From assembly GCA_964017155.1 (NCBI GenBank), contig OZ024856.1, forward strand, positions 45,836,110 to 45,900,109: a stretch of DNA of 64,000 nucleotides, written 5' to 3'. Both the position numbers and the translations under genes were made by a program. Position 1 is the stretch's first letter; every line of letters starts with the position of its first letter. Positions 1 to 10,931 of the stretch are shown here, piece after piece. Source of the stretch: Oasisia sp. SBJ-2009 (lineage: Eukaryota > Annelida > Polychaeta > Sabellida > Siboglinidae). The notes below the pieces were generated by a model. That model was not told where the DNA came from and did not search any database. It saw only the letters and a list, made by a program, of their open reading frames with translations.

Positions 1-49
1 TACATATGGGATAGTTTCGTTAACCTGAAGAAAAAAAAACTGTCTTGAT

Positions 50-219
50 TAATTTAATTTAATTTAATTTAATACAATACAATACAATACAATACAATAC
101 AATACAATACAATACAATACAATACAATACAATACAATACAATACACTACACTACACTACACTACACTACACTACACTACACTACACTACACTACACTAC
201 AATTTAATTTAATTTAATA
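50..219. repeat. Pentanucleotide microsatellites
   Basis: Consecutive pentanucleotide tracts: AATTT, then ACAAT, then ACACT, then AATTT again. The step from ACAAT to ACACT looks like a point change that then spread by slippage. No coding content. Confidence 0.95.
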
Positions 220-274
220 AGTACCAACACTGTATTTTTTTTCTTTTTTGACCAACATTGACACGTGGCGTGCG

Positions 275-436
275 ATACTACTACTACTACTACCACTACC
301 ACTACCACTACCACTACCACTACCACTACCACTACCACTACCACTACCACTACCACTACCACTACCACTACCACTACCACTACCACTACCACTACCACTT
401 CCACTACCACCACCACCACCACCACCACCACCACCG
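275..436. repeat. (CTACCA)n / (CCA)n microsatellite
   Basis: A hexanucleotide CTACCA array of about 130 bp ends in a pure CCA tract. All six frames are open only because of the period, giving poly-Val, Gly-Ser or His-Tyr strings, so no gene is called. Confidence 0.95.
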
Positions 437-539
437 CTATTTCTGGTATAAGCGCACCGTTTATTGCAACATTGTATCGAGTTGGATGAAAAAAAGAGCA
501 GAGTCATATACAATATACATACGGATGGGACATATATAC

Positions 540-703
540 AATATTAAGTTACGTGATCGATTAGCCGAATACGCACACACGGACACACACGAACACTTAC
601 GGAAACGTGCGAACATATACGCGAATACACACAGGCACACAGACACACAGACACACAGACACACAGACACACAGACACACAGACACACAGACACACAGAC
701 ACA

Positions 704-762
<59 letters not shown>

Positions 763-1422
763 ACACACATACATACATACATACATACGAACATACGCAC
801 ATACGCACATACACACATACGAACGTACGCACATACGAACATACACACATACACACATACGCACATACGAACATACGCACACATACACACATACACACAT
901 ACGCACATACGCGCATACGCACATACACACACACGCACATACGCACATACGCATATACACACAAACACATACACACATACATACATACGAACATACGCAC
1001 ATACGCACATACACACATACGAACGTACGCACATACGAACATACGCACATACACACATACACACATACGCACATACACACATACACATACGCACATACGC
1101 GCATACGTAAATACGCACATACGCGCATACGCACATACGCACATACGCACATACGCAAACACACACACATACACATACACATACAAACATACACACATAC
1201 ATACATACGAACATACGCACATACACACATACGAACGTACGCACATACGAACATACGCACATATACACATACGTACATACACACATACACACATACACAC
1301 ATACGAACATACGCACATACGCACATACGCTCACATACGCACATACGCGCATACGCACATACGCACATACGCACACACACACACACACACTCACACACAC
1401 ACACATACATACGAACATACGC

Positions 1423-1472
<50 letters not shown>

Positions 1473-1513
1473 GACGGGTATAATATTAAGTCACGTGGTC
1501 GATTAGCCGAATA
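540..1513. repeat. Compound CA/CATACG array flanked by 32-bp direct repeats
   Basis: About 900 bp of (CA)n, CAGA and ACATACGCAC variants. The array is bounded by two near-identical 32-bp segments at 540-571 and 1482-1513. Both run from AATATTAAG to GATTAGCCGAATA and differ at two positions. Long open frames inside (His-Thr or Val-Cys strings) are translations of the repeat and are not genes. Confidence 0.9.
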
Positions 1514-1569
1514 TGTATCCGGCAGGTGACTCCACCTGTTCTTTCACCAAGTTTATAATTCGTCACCTA

Positions 1570-1750
1570 TCCACGCCATTTTGACGTAATGCATTGACCT
1601 ATCCGCCAGGAGGCGCCACTTTAAATAATAAGACGCATGAATTTGTGTAGTTTTAGTTCGTGACTTGTCCACCAGGCGGCGCCACTAGTGCATGCTCTAT
1701 CCGCCTGATGGCGACACTAGTACACGACCTATCCGCCAGATGGCGCCACT
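1570..1750 (+). promoter_or_regulatory. Array of four CTCF-like motifs
   Basis: Four copies of an 18-bp motif sit at 1603-1620, 1669-1686, 1701-1718 and 1733-1750, all in the same orientation with spacings of 66, 32 and 32 bp. The second copy reads CCACCAGGCGGCGCCACT and the fourth CCGCCAGATGGCGCCACT. These resemble the known animal CTCF core (CCASYAGRKGGCRC-like). A weaker match starts near 1570. The array may equally be a short minisatellite whose unit happens to look like CTCF. Binding is inferred. Confidence 0.4.
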
Positions 1751-1820
1751 TGACCGGAGGAATTCCCCCGCGCCGCGCCAACCGTACCACGATAGGATCC
1801 TAACATACTACTTATCTATA

Positions 1821-1906
<86 letters not shown>

Positions 1907-1973
1907 ATATATATATTATATATATATACATATATATTATATATACATATATATTATATATATACATATATAT

Positions 1974-2064
<91 letters not shown>

Positions 2065-2172
2065 ACACGCACGTACACGCACGTGCACGCACGTACACGC
2101 ACGTACACGCACGCACGCACACGCACGCACGCACGCGCACGCACACGCACACACACACACACACACACACAC
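1821..2172. repeat. (TA)n followed by (CA)n/(CACG)n microsatellite
   Basis: About 155 bp of (TA)n with interruptions runs directly into about 195 bp of (CA)n with ACGCACGT variants. Open frames here are repeat artefacts. Confidence 0.95.
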
Positions 2173-2175
2173 TGA

Positions 2176-2344
2176 GAGAGCGCGGGTGGTGAAGTGGCTA
2201 CCACATTCGCCTGCCACGCCGGCGACACGGGTTCGATCCCCGGTACCGGCAGTTGTGATCTAAAAATCTGACTCTCAATTAACATTGGGGACTGTGTATC
2301 CCTCGTGAATCGGAGAATCACGTTAATGTCGGTCCCGTCTCAAA

Positions 2345-2427
<83 letters not shown>

Positions 2428-2452
2428 TCGCTCGCTCGCTCGCTCGCTCGCT

Positions 2453-2484
<32 letters not shown>

Positions 2485-2486
2485 CG
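2176..2486 (+). mobile_element. tRNA-derived SINE with (ACGC)n tail
   Basis: Positions 2179-2251 resemble tRNA-Gly(GCC). There is a box A-like TGGTGAAGTGG, the loop CTGCCAC, and a perfect box B core GGGTTCGATCCCC. The acceptor stem no longer pairs well, so it is not a functional tRNA. A non-tRNA body of about 90 bp follows, ending in GTCCCGTCTCAAACGC, and then a 145-bp (ACGC)n/(GCTC)n tail. Head, body and simple-repeat tail together are the usual SINE layout. No second full copy is seen in this window. Confidence 0.65.
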
Positions 2487-2489
2487 TAT

Positions 2490-3992
2490 TCATATAGCTA
2501 AACGGATAGCAATAATAACACGTATTATTGTAATGTTTTCTTTTTTTACTATTATTTATACGATATATTTCTCATAAATGTTTTAAAAGTAATAACACAA
2601 TATTAAATTAAGATGTTTAAAGGAATACTTATTATCTGTGGTCTTTATTTTTGTAATTCTATTAGTATTTGTTGTTATTTTTATTTGAAATATGTGTTTA
2701 ATAAATATATAAACATGTATGTTATACATAATGCATATATAGACACGTGTCATATCAGTACAATAATTCATTATAACAATCCGACAACCTGAACGTACGA
2801 CAAAAGACATAGTTTCAACCAAAAACGTCACCAGTGCTACTTGGGTGAACCCTTTTTGAGAGCGGCCCTGAACGTTAGACTTTCACCAGGAGCTGTTAGG
2901 CTGCATGCCCTAATTTTGCCCAGGCTGATTCACCACCGAAGGTTGACACTCGCAGCGACAAGGCCGGATGCGGTGTCACGTTACAGGCAGAGGGTGGAGG
3001 GGAGGCGATCTACGTAGTTTCAATTTACCATACGTACTTGTTTCGTAGAAAACAATTGACCCCAGTTTCAGCGCTACGACGTAGGTATTCATTCGTCTCT
3101 CCATAAGATGTCGTTGTCGTCAAGACAATAGTTCTACATGCTACCTATCTGGCGTCGTAGCATTCCATCACCAAAGACATCACACACTGATTTCTCCGGC
3201 GACTGCGTAGCGGAGTCTGACTTGCCAGGCCACGTCCGAGATACTTGCTGCTTGTCGATATAGCATCATACCGACGTCGTGTGAGTTAATTTGTATTGGC
3301 TATTTAAAGTAATTAAGGATATGAGTTAATGTGTATTGGCTATTTAAAGTAATTAAGCCAACGGATGAGTGTGAAAATATACTTTACAAATTGCGATGGA
3401 ATAAGCATTCGTCTAGCAGCGATGGATCAAGTACATCAACAGTTGCAATGGAAGAGTACTTCATCATACCAGACATTATGGAAGAAGTTCTTGACCATCT
3501 GTGATGGGATAAGTAGTTGCCCAGTATAGTTAGGGAACAAGTACTTGACTGTCTGCAATGGAAGAAGTACGTACTTGACCAAATCAGACATTAATTGTAT
3601 GCAAAATGATTTATAAGTACCTACACATTCAAATTGTGAGCTAATATCTCATACTATATCTTTTTACGTGGACAAAATTGGTTGGTAGTGTGTAAAAAAC
3701 CATCAAAAGTAAAAATGTGTTCTTTTTAGTAATCATTTTGCAAAATAGCATATAATATATGTTATAAAATAATATATAAAATGCCATATTAAAATAGTAG
3801 GAAGTGCAATAAAATAACCCCGGGTAAGAAGAAATTGTTTGATTTTGTAACTTAATATTAACAGTCATACTTCTATTAATAACAAAGGTATTACTCCTTA
3901 TTTACAAACACAACTTCACAGAAAATGTACTAAATATAATATTTTAGAAAATACATCGATAATGTAACTATTACATTTTCCATGGTATCAAA
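2490..3992. other. No gene seen
   Basis: AT-rich sequence without a convincing ORF or RNA gene. A 40-bp tandem duplication (GAGTTAAT...AATTAAG) lies at 3283-3358. A degenerate repeat around GCAATGGAAGAAGTAC runs from about 3400 to 3590. Confidence 0.5.
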
Positions 3993-4354
3993 GTGATTTA
4001 TTGTACGCCGTGAAATACGAGACATCGAATGCCAGCGTTACCAGTGCAACTCTGTTCCTAATTATTGGTAAACTTCTGTGCTGTAAACATTTATGATTTA
4101 TTTTGTTTGTCCATATAAGAGTATTATGTCATGACACTTGTCATCAGCGTCAACATTTAGGGTGGTCGGACCCACATTTTCTTTAGGATTTTTTTTAATG
4201 TTCCCCGACAGCAGTCACCATAAGAAGTCTAATGGTATTTGTTTCGTGTATTTAAGTGAAATAGCAAACTGCAGATGTGTAAAGGTAGACATTTTGTGAC
4301 GTTTTCTGACGACTTGCTAATCTATGTAATTTTGCGTATAAACTATTATATATA

Positions 4355-4424
<70 letters not shown>

Positions 4425-4480
4425 TATATAATAGTTTATACGCAAAATTAAAATAAAAAAAATTAAGTGTATGTGTGTGT

Positions 4481-4539
<59 letters not shown>

Positions 4540-5700
4540 TACACTTAATTTTTCCCCATGGTCAGTAGATGAAATATTATCGAAACAGCAATTTAATGAA
4601 ATTTCAAATAACAAAATCTGACACTTCTGACAGAGTTTATCTTGCTAATAAATCTTTAGAATTGCTTTTATTATTTTCTTCTGATAACAGTAATTAATTA
4701 AAATGCAATGGCGCTTCCTCGAAGTACATAGATGAAATATTATAAAATTTCAATTTTACTAAAATATAATTTATTTTTTGAACATTCTATTGATTTTGTA
4801 CATTAATCACAAGAATCTTACATCTTTTCAATTATACTGGTTTTGTTGTAAACGATGATTGATGAAGGCCAATATATACCTCATTTTTTAATTCAGTTAA
4901 TATAATATATGTACCATATTTTTTCAACAATATTTAACAAATTACATTTATTTTCAACAACAAATAATATTTCATATAAAAATGTCATCAAAGAATTCCT
5001 CAGTAACGACATATAGCAGTCAAGTATAATATAATTTTTATAAACATTAATGATAAATAATCATTAATTATAATAATTAATAAATTTAATATAGCCTAAC
5101 CAACACAGAACAGTGCAAACAATATACTAAATAACTAAAAAAAAGGGAAAATAATACAGTAATGTCAATAAATAAATTAATATAAATTAGCTACATTAAA
5201 CATGGCAGTACACCTGTAATTAATTAGTTTGCACAGCCACATGTGCAGGCATAAGTACTTGCTAACTATTAATAATATTATTAATCAAAGACATCAGCTG
5301 TTGAACACGTTGGTATCTGAGTGCTTTATATGCCACAATATATTGTACACATGGGGAAAAAGTCAAAATCGCAATGTCTTTTGAGATAGGGGCTCCATAA
5401 ACGGACCTTTTGCTATCAGTTGGTGAGCTATCACTGTAATCATATTATCAAACACACAATATGCATATGAATCATGTTGAATCCAAATAAACAAATAGTC
5501 ACAAAACATTGTCGAAGATATGCCATTTTAACTGCCTAATTACTACAACTTTTTATCGACGGATTATCATGAAATTGGTGTAATCATATTAACTTATCTT
5601 TCTTCTCTTAGTAACTTTTCAAAATTGTCGTACTCATTAATACAATCTCACAAACAATTTTGAAAGAACAATGCAGATATAAAGTAAATACCGCAATGTA
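3993..5700 (+). repeat. Segmental-duplication block Q, copy 1
   Basis: An AT-rich noncoding block beginning near GATTTATTGTACGCC. Related copies occur at 15,132-16,660, 16,900-18,130 (lacking the start) and 36,791-38,060. They share GTAACGTTCTGTGC-type phrases, the ACATGTGCAGGCATAAGTACTTGCTAAC-like region and the stretches around CAAAGACATC. Copy 1 additionally holds the (AT)n palindromes at 4328-4550. Confidence 0.75.
4328..4550. repeat. Two adjacent (AT)n-centred palindromes
   Basis: The first inverted repeat spans 4328-4449. AATTTTGCGTATAAACTAT on the left is mirrored by ATAGTTTATACGCAAAATT on the right, around (AT)n. The second spans 4461-4550, with AATTAAGTGTATGTGTGTG mirrored by CACACACATACACTTAATT around (TA)n. 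Confidence 0.9.
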
Positions 5701-6076
5701 AAGAATAAGTAATGTCATCGCTGACGTTCGCATATAATACACATGGAGTACATCATATAGTGCATTTAAAACAAAGTAATGTCGTAGAAAAACAGTATTT
5801 GTACACTGCTGACGTTCACATAGAATAAATGTATTGAGTACATAATATGGAGTACTTGAAAAAAAATTACATAGTAAAATAGTCTAAATCCATATATATG
5901 CGATTCTGCAGCCAGCTTTGTCAGTTTCAGCCTTTGCATCTTTTAACACAGAAAGTGACATTTATTTTCATAACCTATTTTATTGATTAGTGGGATTTTA
6001 AAAGCATTTATGCAATGGAGTGTGTGTTAAGCTGTGCTTAGATTAATATGTACTTGTTATTATGATGTTGTTTCAG

Positions 6077-6692
6077 ATAACAGTATCATCTGTCGAAAGG
6101 TGTTATCATCAGATGTATCTGAAATGGAATGACAAAGCTGCCAAAAATCACACACATTCACAACAACAATTGTCACATCCTGTGACACCAGAACGGAAGG
6201 TATCAAGTCACGTGATCAAACATCCACATTTGGGCCTTTAAGAAAAATAGAAAATGTGATTGTCGCTCGAGGAACAATAATTTATTTTCGTATTTGAAGA
6301 CACCAACTCATTCAAGGATAGTCAAGCGTGACTAAATTATTCTCTGACTGATGAATCATCTTGATGTGTTAATGCATCTACAAAACATTCTTCTCAGAAT
6401 TCAGTTTGGTGCTGTGTGTGCGCACCGACATTTGTGGGAAAACATTTAATTGTGACGCTTGTGGACACGTTTTACAAAAAGATGGTGTCTTAAAGACTGC
6501 ATTTTGGCACTAACATTGGTGAGAAACTTCCAATGTGATGCATGTGGTTTACACACCTTGTTGAGTATTGTCCTGCCAAGTACTAGTGTTGTGACGCATC
6601 GAACTTTGAAGTCACAAGTGTGCATCCATGCTGTGATGTAAAACTAAAAGTGTGGTGAATGGAAACGGTTTCGCAGTGGAAATATTTTCAAT
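6077..6692 (+). other. 5' leader region of ZNF-A with decayed fingers
   Basis: This region is conserved upstream of all four zinc-finger ORFs. It begins after GATGTTGTTTCAG, a plausible splice acceptor ending at 6076, with equivalents ending at 19,925, 27,116 and 38,349. It contains remnants of zinc fingers broken by stops and shifts, for example C-x2-C around 6452-6465 and again near 6535. It therefore looks like an exon part that once coded for fingers and is now leader sequence. Splicing is inferred from the motif only. Confidence 0.45.
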
Positions 6693-7751
6693 ATGGCTGT
6701 GAATGTGAACACTTGTACTATTGAGAAACCGTTCAAATGTGACACTTGTGGTAAAAGTTTTTTACACAATAATGGCTTATGGCAACATGTTTCCATTCAT
6801 ACTGGTGAGAAACCATACAAATGTAATACCTGTTGTGCAGAATTCTCACGAAATAGTAATTTGAAGAGTCATGTCCGTATCCACACTGGGGATAAACCAT
6901 ACAAGTGTGACACCTGCGGTGCACAATTCTCACAATGTGGTAATTTGAGGTCCCATGTCCGTATCCACACTGGGGATAAACCATACAAATGTAATACATG
7001 TGGTGCACAATTCTCGGGTAGTAGTAATTTGAAGAAACATATCCGCATCCACACTGGTGAGAAACCATACAAATGTGACACGTGTTATGCACAATTCTCA
7101 CAACATAGTAGTTTGAAGACACATATCCGTATCCACACTGGGGATAAACCATATAAATGTGACACCTGTGATGCACAATTCTCACGATGTGGTACTTTGA
7201 AGTCCCATGTCCGTATCCACAACGGGGATAAACCATACAAATGTTATTATACGTGTGGTGCACAATTCTCGCGCATTAGTAATTTGAAGACACATATCCG
7301 CATCCACACTGGGGATAAGCCGTACAAATGTGATACCTGTGGTGCACAATTCTCACAAAGTTGTAATTTGAAGTCCCATGTCCGTATCCACAATGTGGAT
7401 AAACCTTACAAATGTGATACTTGTGGTGCACAATTCACACAGAATGGTAGTTTGAAGATACATGTCTGTATCCACACAAGGGATAAACCGTACAAATGTG
7501 ATACCTGTAGTGCACAATTCTCGGGTACTAGTAATTTGAAGAAACATATCCGCATCCACACTGGTGAGAAACCATACAAATGTGACACGTGTTATGCACA
7601 ATTCTCACAAAATAGTAGTTTGAAGACACATATCCGTATCCACACTGGGGATAAACCGTACAAATGTGATACCTGTCATGCACAATTCTCGCACAGTGGT
7701 AGTTTGAAGAGACATGTTCATATCCACACGAGACAAATCACGCAGATGTGA
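6693..7751 (+). CDS. C2H2 zinc-finger protein ZNF-A (12 fingers, 3' frameshifted)
   Basis: A 352-residue, intron-less poly-zinc-finger ORF, predicted to be a nuclear sequence-specific DNA-binding protein. Twelve C2H2 fingers follow a short leader of about 12 residues, with linkers close to TGEKPYKC or TGDKPYKC. The finger consensus is CDTCGAQFSxxxxLKxHxRIH. Finger 7 is C-x3-C because of a duplicated Tyr codon near 7244, so its zinc site may be impaired. Fingers 4-5 recur as fingers 10-11 at a 507-bp offset, indicating a six-finger block duplication plus the extra codon. The ATG used (AATATGGCT) matches the conserved inner Met of the paralogues. The C-terminus (TRQITQM) results from a one-base loss in the linker near 7735, after which the fingers continue in another frame. 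No KRAB, BTB, SCAN or other effector domain is visible. Confidence 0.75.
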   Translation: MAVNVNTCTIEKPFKCDTCGKSFLHNNGLWQHVSIHTGEKPYKCNTCCAEFSRNSNLKSHVRIHTGDKPYKCDTCGAQFSQCGNLRSHVRIHTGDKPYKCNTCGAQFSGSSNLKKHIRIHTGEKPYKCDTCYAQFSQHSSLKTHIRIHTGDKPYKCDTCDAQFSRCGTLKSHVRIHNGDKPYKCYYTCGAQFSRISNLKTHIRIHTGDKPYKCDTCGAQFSQSCNLKSHVRIHNVDKPYKCDTCGAQFTQNGSLKIHVCIHTRDKPYKCDTCSAQFSGTSNLKKHIRIHTGEKPYKCDTCYAQFSQNSSLKTHIRIHTGDKPYKCDTCHAQFSHSGSLKRHVHIHTRQITQM

Positions 7752-8110
7752 TACCTGTGGTGCACAATTCTCATAAAGTTGTAATTTTAAGGAGCATGTA
7801 CGTATCCACACGGGAAAAACCATTCAAACGTGATATATGTGGTGTATAATTCTCACAAAGTTGTGATTTTAAGAAGCATGTATATATATCAACATTGAAG
7901 ATAAACTATAAAATGTGATACATGTGGTGCACAATTCTCATAAAATAGTTATTTGAAAAGATATGTCTGTATCAAGAGCTATGATACCTGTATTACATAA
8001 CTCTCAAAAAGTGGTACTTTGAAGATGTCCTGGTGAGAACTCCAATAATATAATGTTGTAAGTATAGTGCACAAATCCGCACAAAGTTGTCATTTTAAGG
8101 CACATGTATG
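7752..8110 (+). pseudogene. Fossil zinc fingers downstream of ZNF-A
   Basis: At least four further finger units can be recognised by TGTGATACCTGTGGTGCACA-like segments near 7746, 7830, 7916 and 7983. They are interrupted by stops (TTCTCATAA twice) and indels. They show that the ancestral array was longer than the present ORF. Confidence 0.75.
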
Positions 8111-8224
8111 TATCTGTATCACTGTTTTTGCATTCTTTTAAATCCGTGATAGTTTCTTCATTAAAAATATTGTGTCAAACGTAACTTTGCAAGGTTACTA
8201 CTTCATAAACTGAGACCGGAAATT

Positions 8225-9426
8225 GTCATGGACGTTGGGTGTAGTCTCAATCCTGAGGTAGATATTGGGCAGATAAGGGCGCTTTCATTCACATAGAATG
8301 TTAACAGTAAGTAAAATGACACTGGACAACTTTTGCCCACCATGGCCCTGGCAGTGACCACTGACCACATCGTTCATTTGCTCAGAGCCAGAGTGACCAT
8401 AGGTCAATACCCCTGTTATTCTTTATTCAAGTTCCAGGCTGGCACCAGGCTATTCTGGCCTCCAGTGTGTCTTTCAAGTGGACGTGTCACACTTCCTCAC
8501 AAGATCCTAGCAGTTGTTAGCATCGTCTCGTTTTTGGGAGGGGGTGGGCAACATAGGCATTTTATTATGGACCTCCTCGCACAACTTAACAACAACATAT
8601 TTTGGCCTTTACCTCTGTGGATACAGGTTTCTGAGTCATTTGTCACTGTCAGTTTGATGTAGTTAGCAATAACAAGATTACATAGCACTGTCTGTTGTAT
8701 TTATAAACTTGATGGCTATAGAGTAGATGACTCGATATACGATTGCTTTTCTTTTACCTATAGTAATATATTATATATACCTATATTAATATAGTAATGT
8801 ATTTGAAATACTTTACATTGTATTTAAATGCTTGTGCAGTTAACAGTATTTGTAGTTGTATTTGAATCCTCAAGAGTGTTTGTATTTCAATAAATGTCAA
8901 TGTATTTGACCCCATGTCTGACCGGTGTCACATAGAGTTCTGTCATATGTTGATTGGACGCCTCACACTGTCATTGTTGAAAGTGTCTATAATACAATTA
9001 TATATAACCACAGAACGTTGTTTTCAGTATATCTGGCAGAGTGCGCATGCATTCACATTTCACAAAAATACATCCCTACTTCGACAACAAGACGTTTTGC
9101 TTCACTAAGTTTTCACATGTGAGGAAACTTCCTCTGTTTCGGTTTTCCCCACTGAGAATGGCATATAAATGTGCCACACCATTGAAGGGCATTCATACCT
9201 GACGTACCATTGTAGGGCTTTCACACCTGACGTACCAGTGTAGGGCATTCACACCTGATGTACCAACGTAGGGCATTCACACCTGACATACCATTGTAGG
9301 GCATTCACACCTGACATACCATTGTAGGGCATTCACACCAGCCCTACCATCCTACGGCATTCATATGTGTTGTATCGTATTTATATAAACCGTACGATTG
9401 TAGAGCATTCACACATTCTGTTCCTT

Positions 9427-9479
<53 letters not shown>

Positions 9480-9545
9480 TTGTATATTACATATATATTA
9501 TATACCCGGGAACGAATCAAGAAGTGTCTTGTCAAACCATATAGT
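8225..9545 (+). repeat. Segmental-duplication tail block T, copy 1
   Basis: A noncoding block that follows the zinc-finger exons, opening with GTCATGGACGTTGGGTGTAG. It includes a 28-bp minisatellite (9176-9420; unit close to GGGCATTCACACCTGACATACC plus TTGTAG), an (AT)n tract at 9428-9475, and the terminal phrase CGGGAACGAATCAAGAAGTG. Related copies are at 22,620-24,170, 29,150-29,400 (partial) and 42,000-42,530 (partial). Confidence 0.75.
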
Positions 9546-9634
9546 TTAAGCACCTATTCTACCTCCTCCCATTCAAGTCGTCCCATTCCGAACCCGGTAG
9601 GCCTACGCTAAAATAATACGATTTATGTTACAAC

Positions 9635-9637
9635 ACA

Positions 9638-9726
<89 letters not shown>

Positions 9727-9744
9727 GCACGCACGCACGCACGC
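9635..9744. repeat. (ACGC)n microsatellite
   Basis: A tetranucleotide array of about 110 bp with one ACGCAAGC interruption. It resembles the tail of the SINE at 2176-2486, but no SINE body precedes it here. Confidence 0.95.
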
Positions 9745-10105
9745 GTGGCTTTTTATTTACATAACGATCACTCCGTTGACAGACGGCATTTGCCATGATT
9801 TGGGTCAGGTTATCATGTCAGACGGGCTTTGGGCCAAGTTATCGAAATGTGCGAAGTATTTCGGCTAACACAGGACACCAGCTATTACAGGTATAATGAA
9901 AATATGGATGTTTTACTTCGTTATTATGGAACAACTTCGTCAATTACAACCAATGGCATATTTTAAAATGCGGGTGCTAACATGAAGACATTACACACGC
10001 GCGGCACGCGTTGTTCCCGCGGTAATGTCCCTTCCTGCCAAGTGTGCGCGCGCAGAGGTAATGCCGATTTACCAAGATCCAGTGTTCTGCCATTGCTTTT
10101 GTTAG

Positions 10106-10291
10106 AGAGCTCACCTGTGACTCCATCTCGCAGAAACAGTTTAATCGAGGCTGGTAACAAACGGTGGCGCCTCCAAACGGAAAGTGAATTGGAAAGTAGT
10201 CTGACAAGTCCCACTCGCAAACTTACTAACTTCAGTTGTATAATTGGATACCCGTGTAATTTAGTGGATACTGCCTTCTGCATTGCTCAAG
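10106..10291 (+). CDS. Possible coding exon P, copy 1 (unidentified)
   Basis: After a pyrimidine-rich stretch ending TTTTGTTAG at 10,105, the sequence is open for about 62 codons up to CTCAAG|GTTTGT, a plausible donor after 10,291. The peptide starts ESSPVTPSRRNSLIEAGNKR and is Ser/Thr-Pro rich, like a phosphorylated linker. A paralogous copy at 36,407 keeps the acceptor and about 48 codons, with substitutions R to G, L to W and S to C, and then diverges by an indel. Both copies lie upstream of a zinc-finger exon (B and D), so P may be an upstream exon of those genes. I do not recognise the family, and the splice sites are inferred by eye. Confidence 0.3.
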
Positions 10292-10460
10292 GTTTGTGTT
10301 GGGTTGTATATAGCTAGGAACAACAGTAGTGAACGTAGGATTTGTGACGCCTTGTATTAAGTTTTAAATATCAAGTTACTGCTGCGGGCGATAAATGAGT
10401 GTCCAAGTCCAAGATCAAGTTCAAACACTAGACAGTACTACTAGGCTGGCTGTGGTATCT

Positions 10461-10931
10461 GATGTAAGACCACCAAAAGGTGCACGTCCGCCATTCCCCG
10501 ACCGAAGAGTGCCCTATAAAATCAGCATTATGCAGGTTGTGTGAATTTATGTGAGCACATATGTAGTGTGGAGTGATTATAAATGATGTTTTTGTGCAGC
10601 GTGGCATCAGAGACAGAGGGGTCAGAGCTATCAAATTATGTCAGCTGTCAGTCGGTGCATTTCTGCGTATTAATACAGTTGTCATTTTGCTTGGTGATGT
10701 AATCAGGGGCAATCCGTGGTAGGTTCAAGCAGAAATGGAGGGATGTAAGGTTTGAAAGACGTTTGTGGGAGCCTGAGGTATTAAAAGTTCACGAATTTTT
10801 CACTGAACCTCTGTCTATGGATGGTAAATATGCTGTGAAATTGTCAATAACAGAACTGATTAAGATTAATAGGAAATGAAGGAAACGTTATAATGGTCGC
10901 CTATGGAAAAATGCAAATGTGGTCTCGCTCC
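10461..10931 (+). repeat. Direct repeat R1 of the composite insertion
   Basis: A 471-bp sequence running from GATGTAAGACCACC to GTGGTCTCGCTCC. R2 is the same apart from point changes, a missing 16-bp segment near 10,604 and one A fewer near 10,911. The frame at about 10,709-10,876 is open for 56 codons (GRFKQKWRDVRFERRLWEPE...) up to a TGA shared by both copies. R1 is followed by TATTT and R2 is preceded by TATTT. Confidence 0.85.
10515..10520 (+). promoter_or_regulatory. TATA box in R1
   Basis: CCCTATAAAATCAGC is a good TATA-box match, upstream of the nuclease ORF and on its strand. The same element is kept in R2. Promoter activity is inferred. Confidence 0.4.

Noticed and set aside
204..1529. 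Long open frames of Val, Cys-Val or His-Thr repeats
   Set aside because: Translations of microsatellite DNA, open in many frames because of the repeat period. No start context, domain or neighbouring exon.
2179..2251. Functional tRNA-Gly
   Set aside because: The acceptor stem pairs poorly and the sequence continues into a SINE-like body with a simple-repeat tail.
6733..7823. Minus-strand frames such as SHLYGLSPVW repeats opposite the zinc fingers (also at 20.4-21.3, 27.8-28.8 and 38.9-40.3 kb)
   Set aside because: Antisense shadows of the 84-bp finger repeat; open only because the sense repeat avoids certain triplets.
8333..8662. ORF of 109 codons in block T
   Set aside because: Not conserved in frame in the paralogous block at 22,670-23,050, and no domain.
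9176..9420. CRISPR-like direct repeats (28 bp)
   Set aside because: No unique spacers between units; contiguous, diverging minisatellite in a eukaryotic genome.
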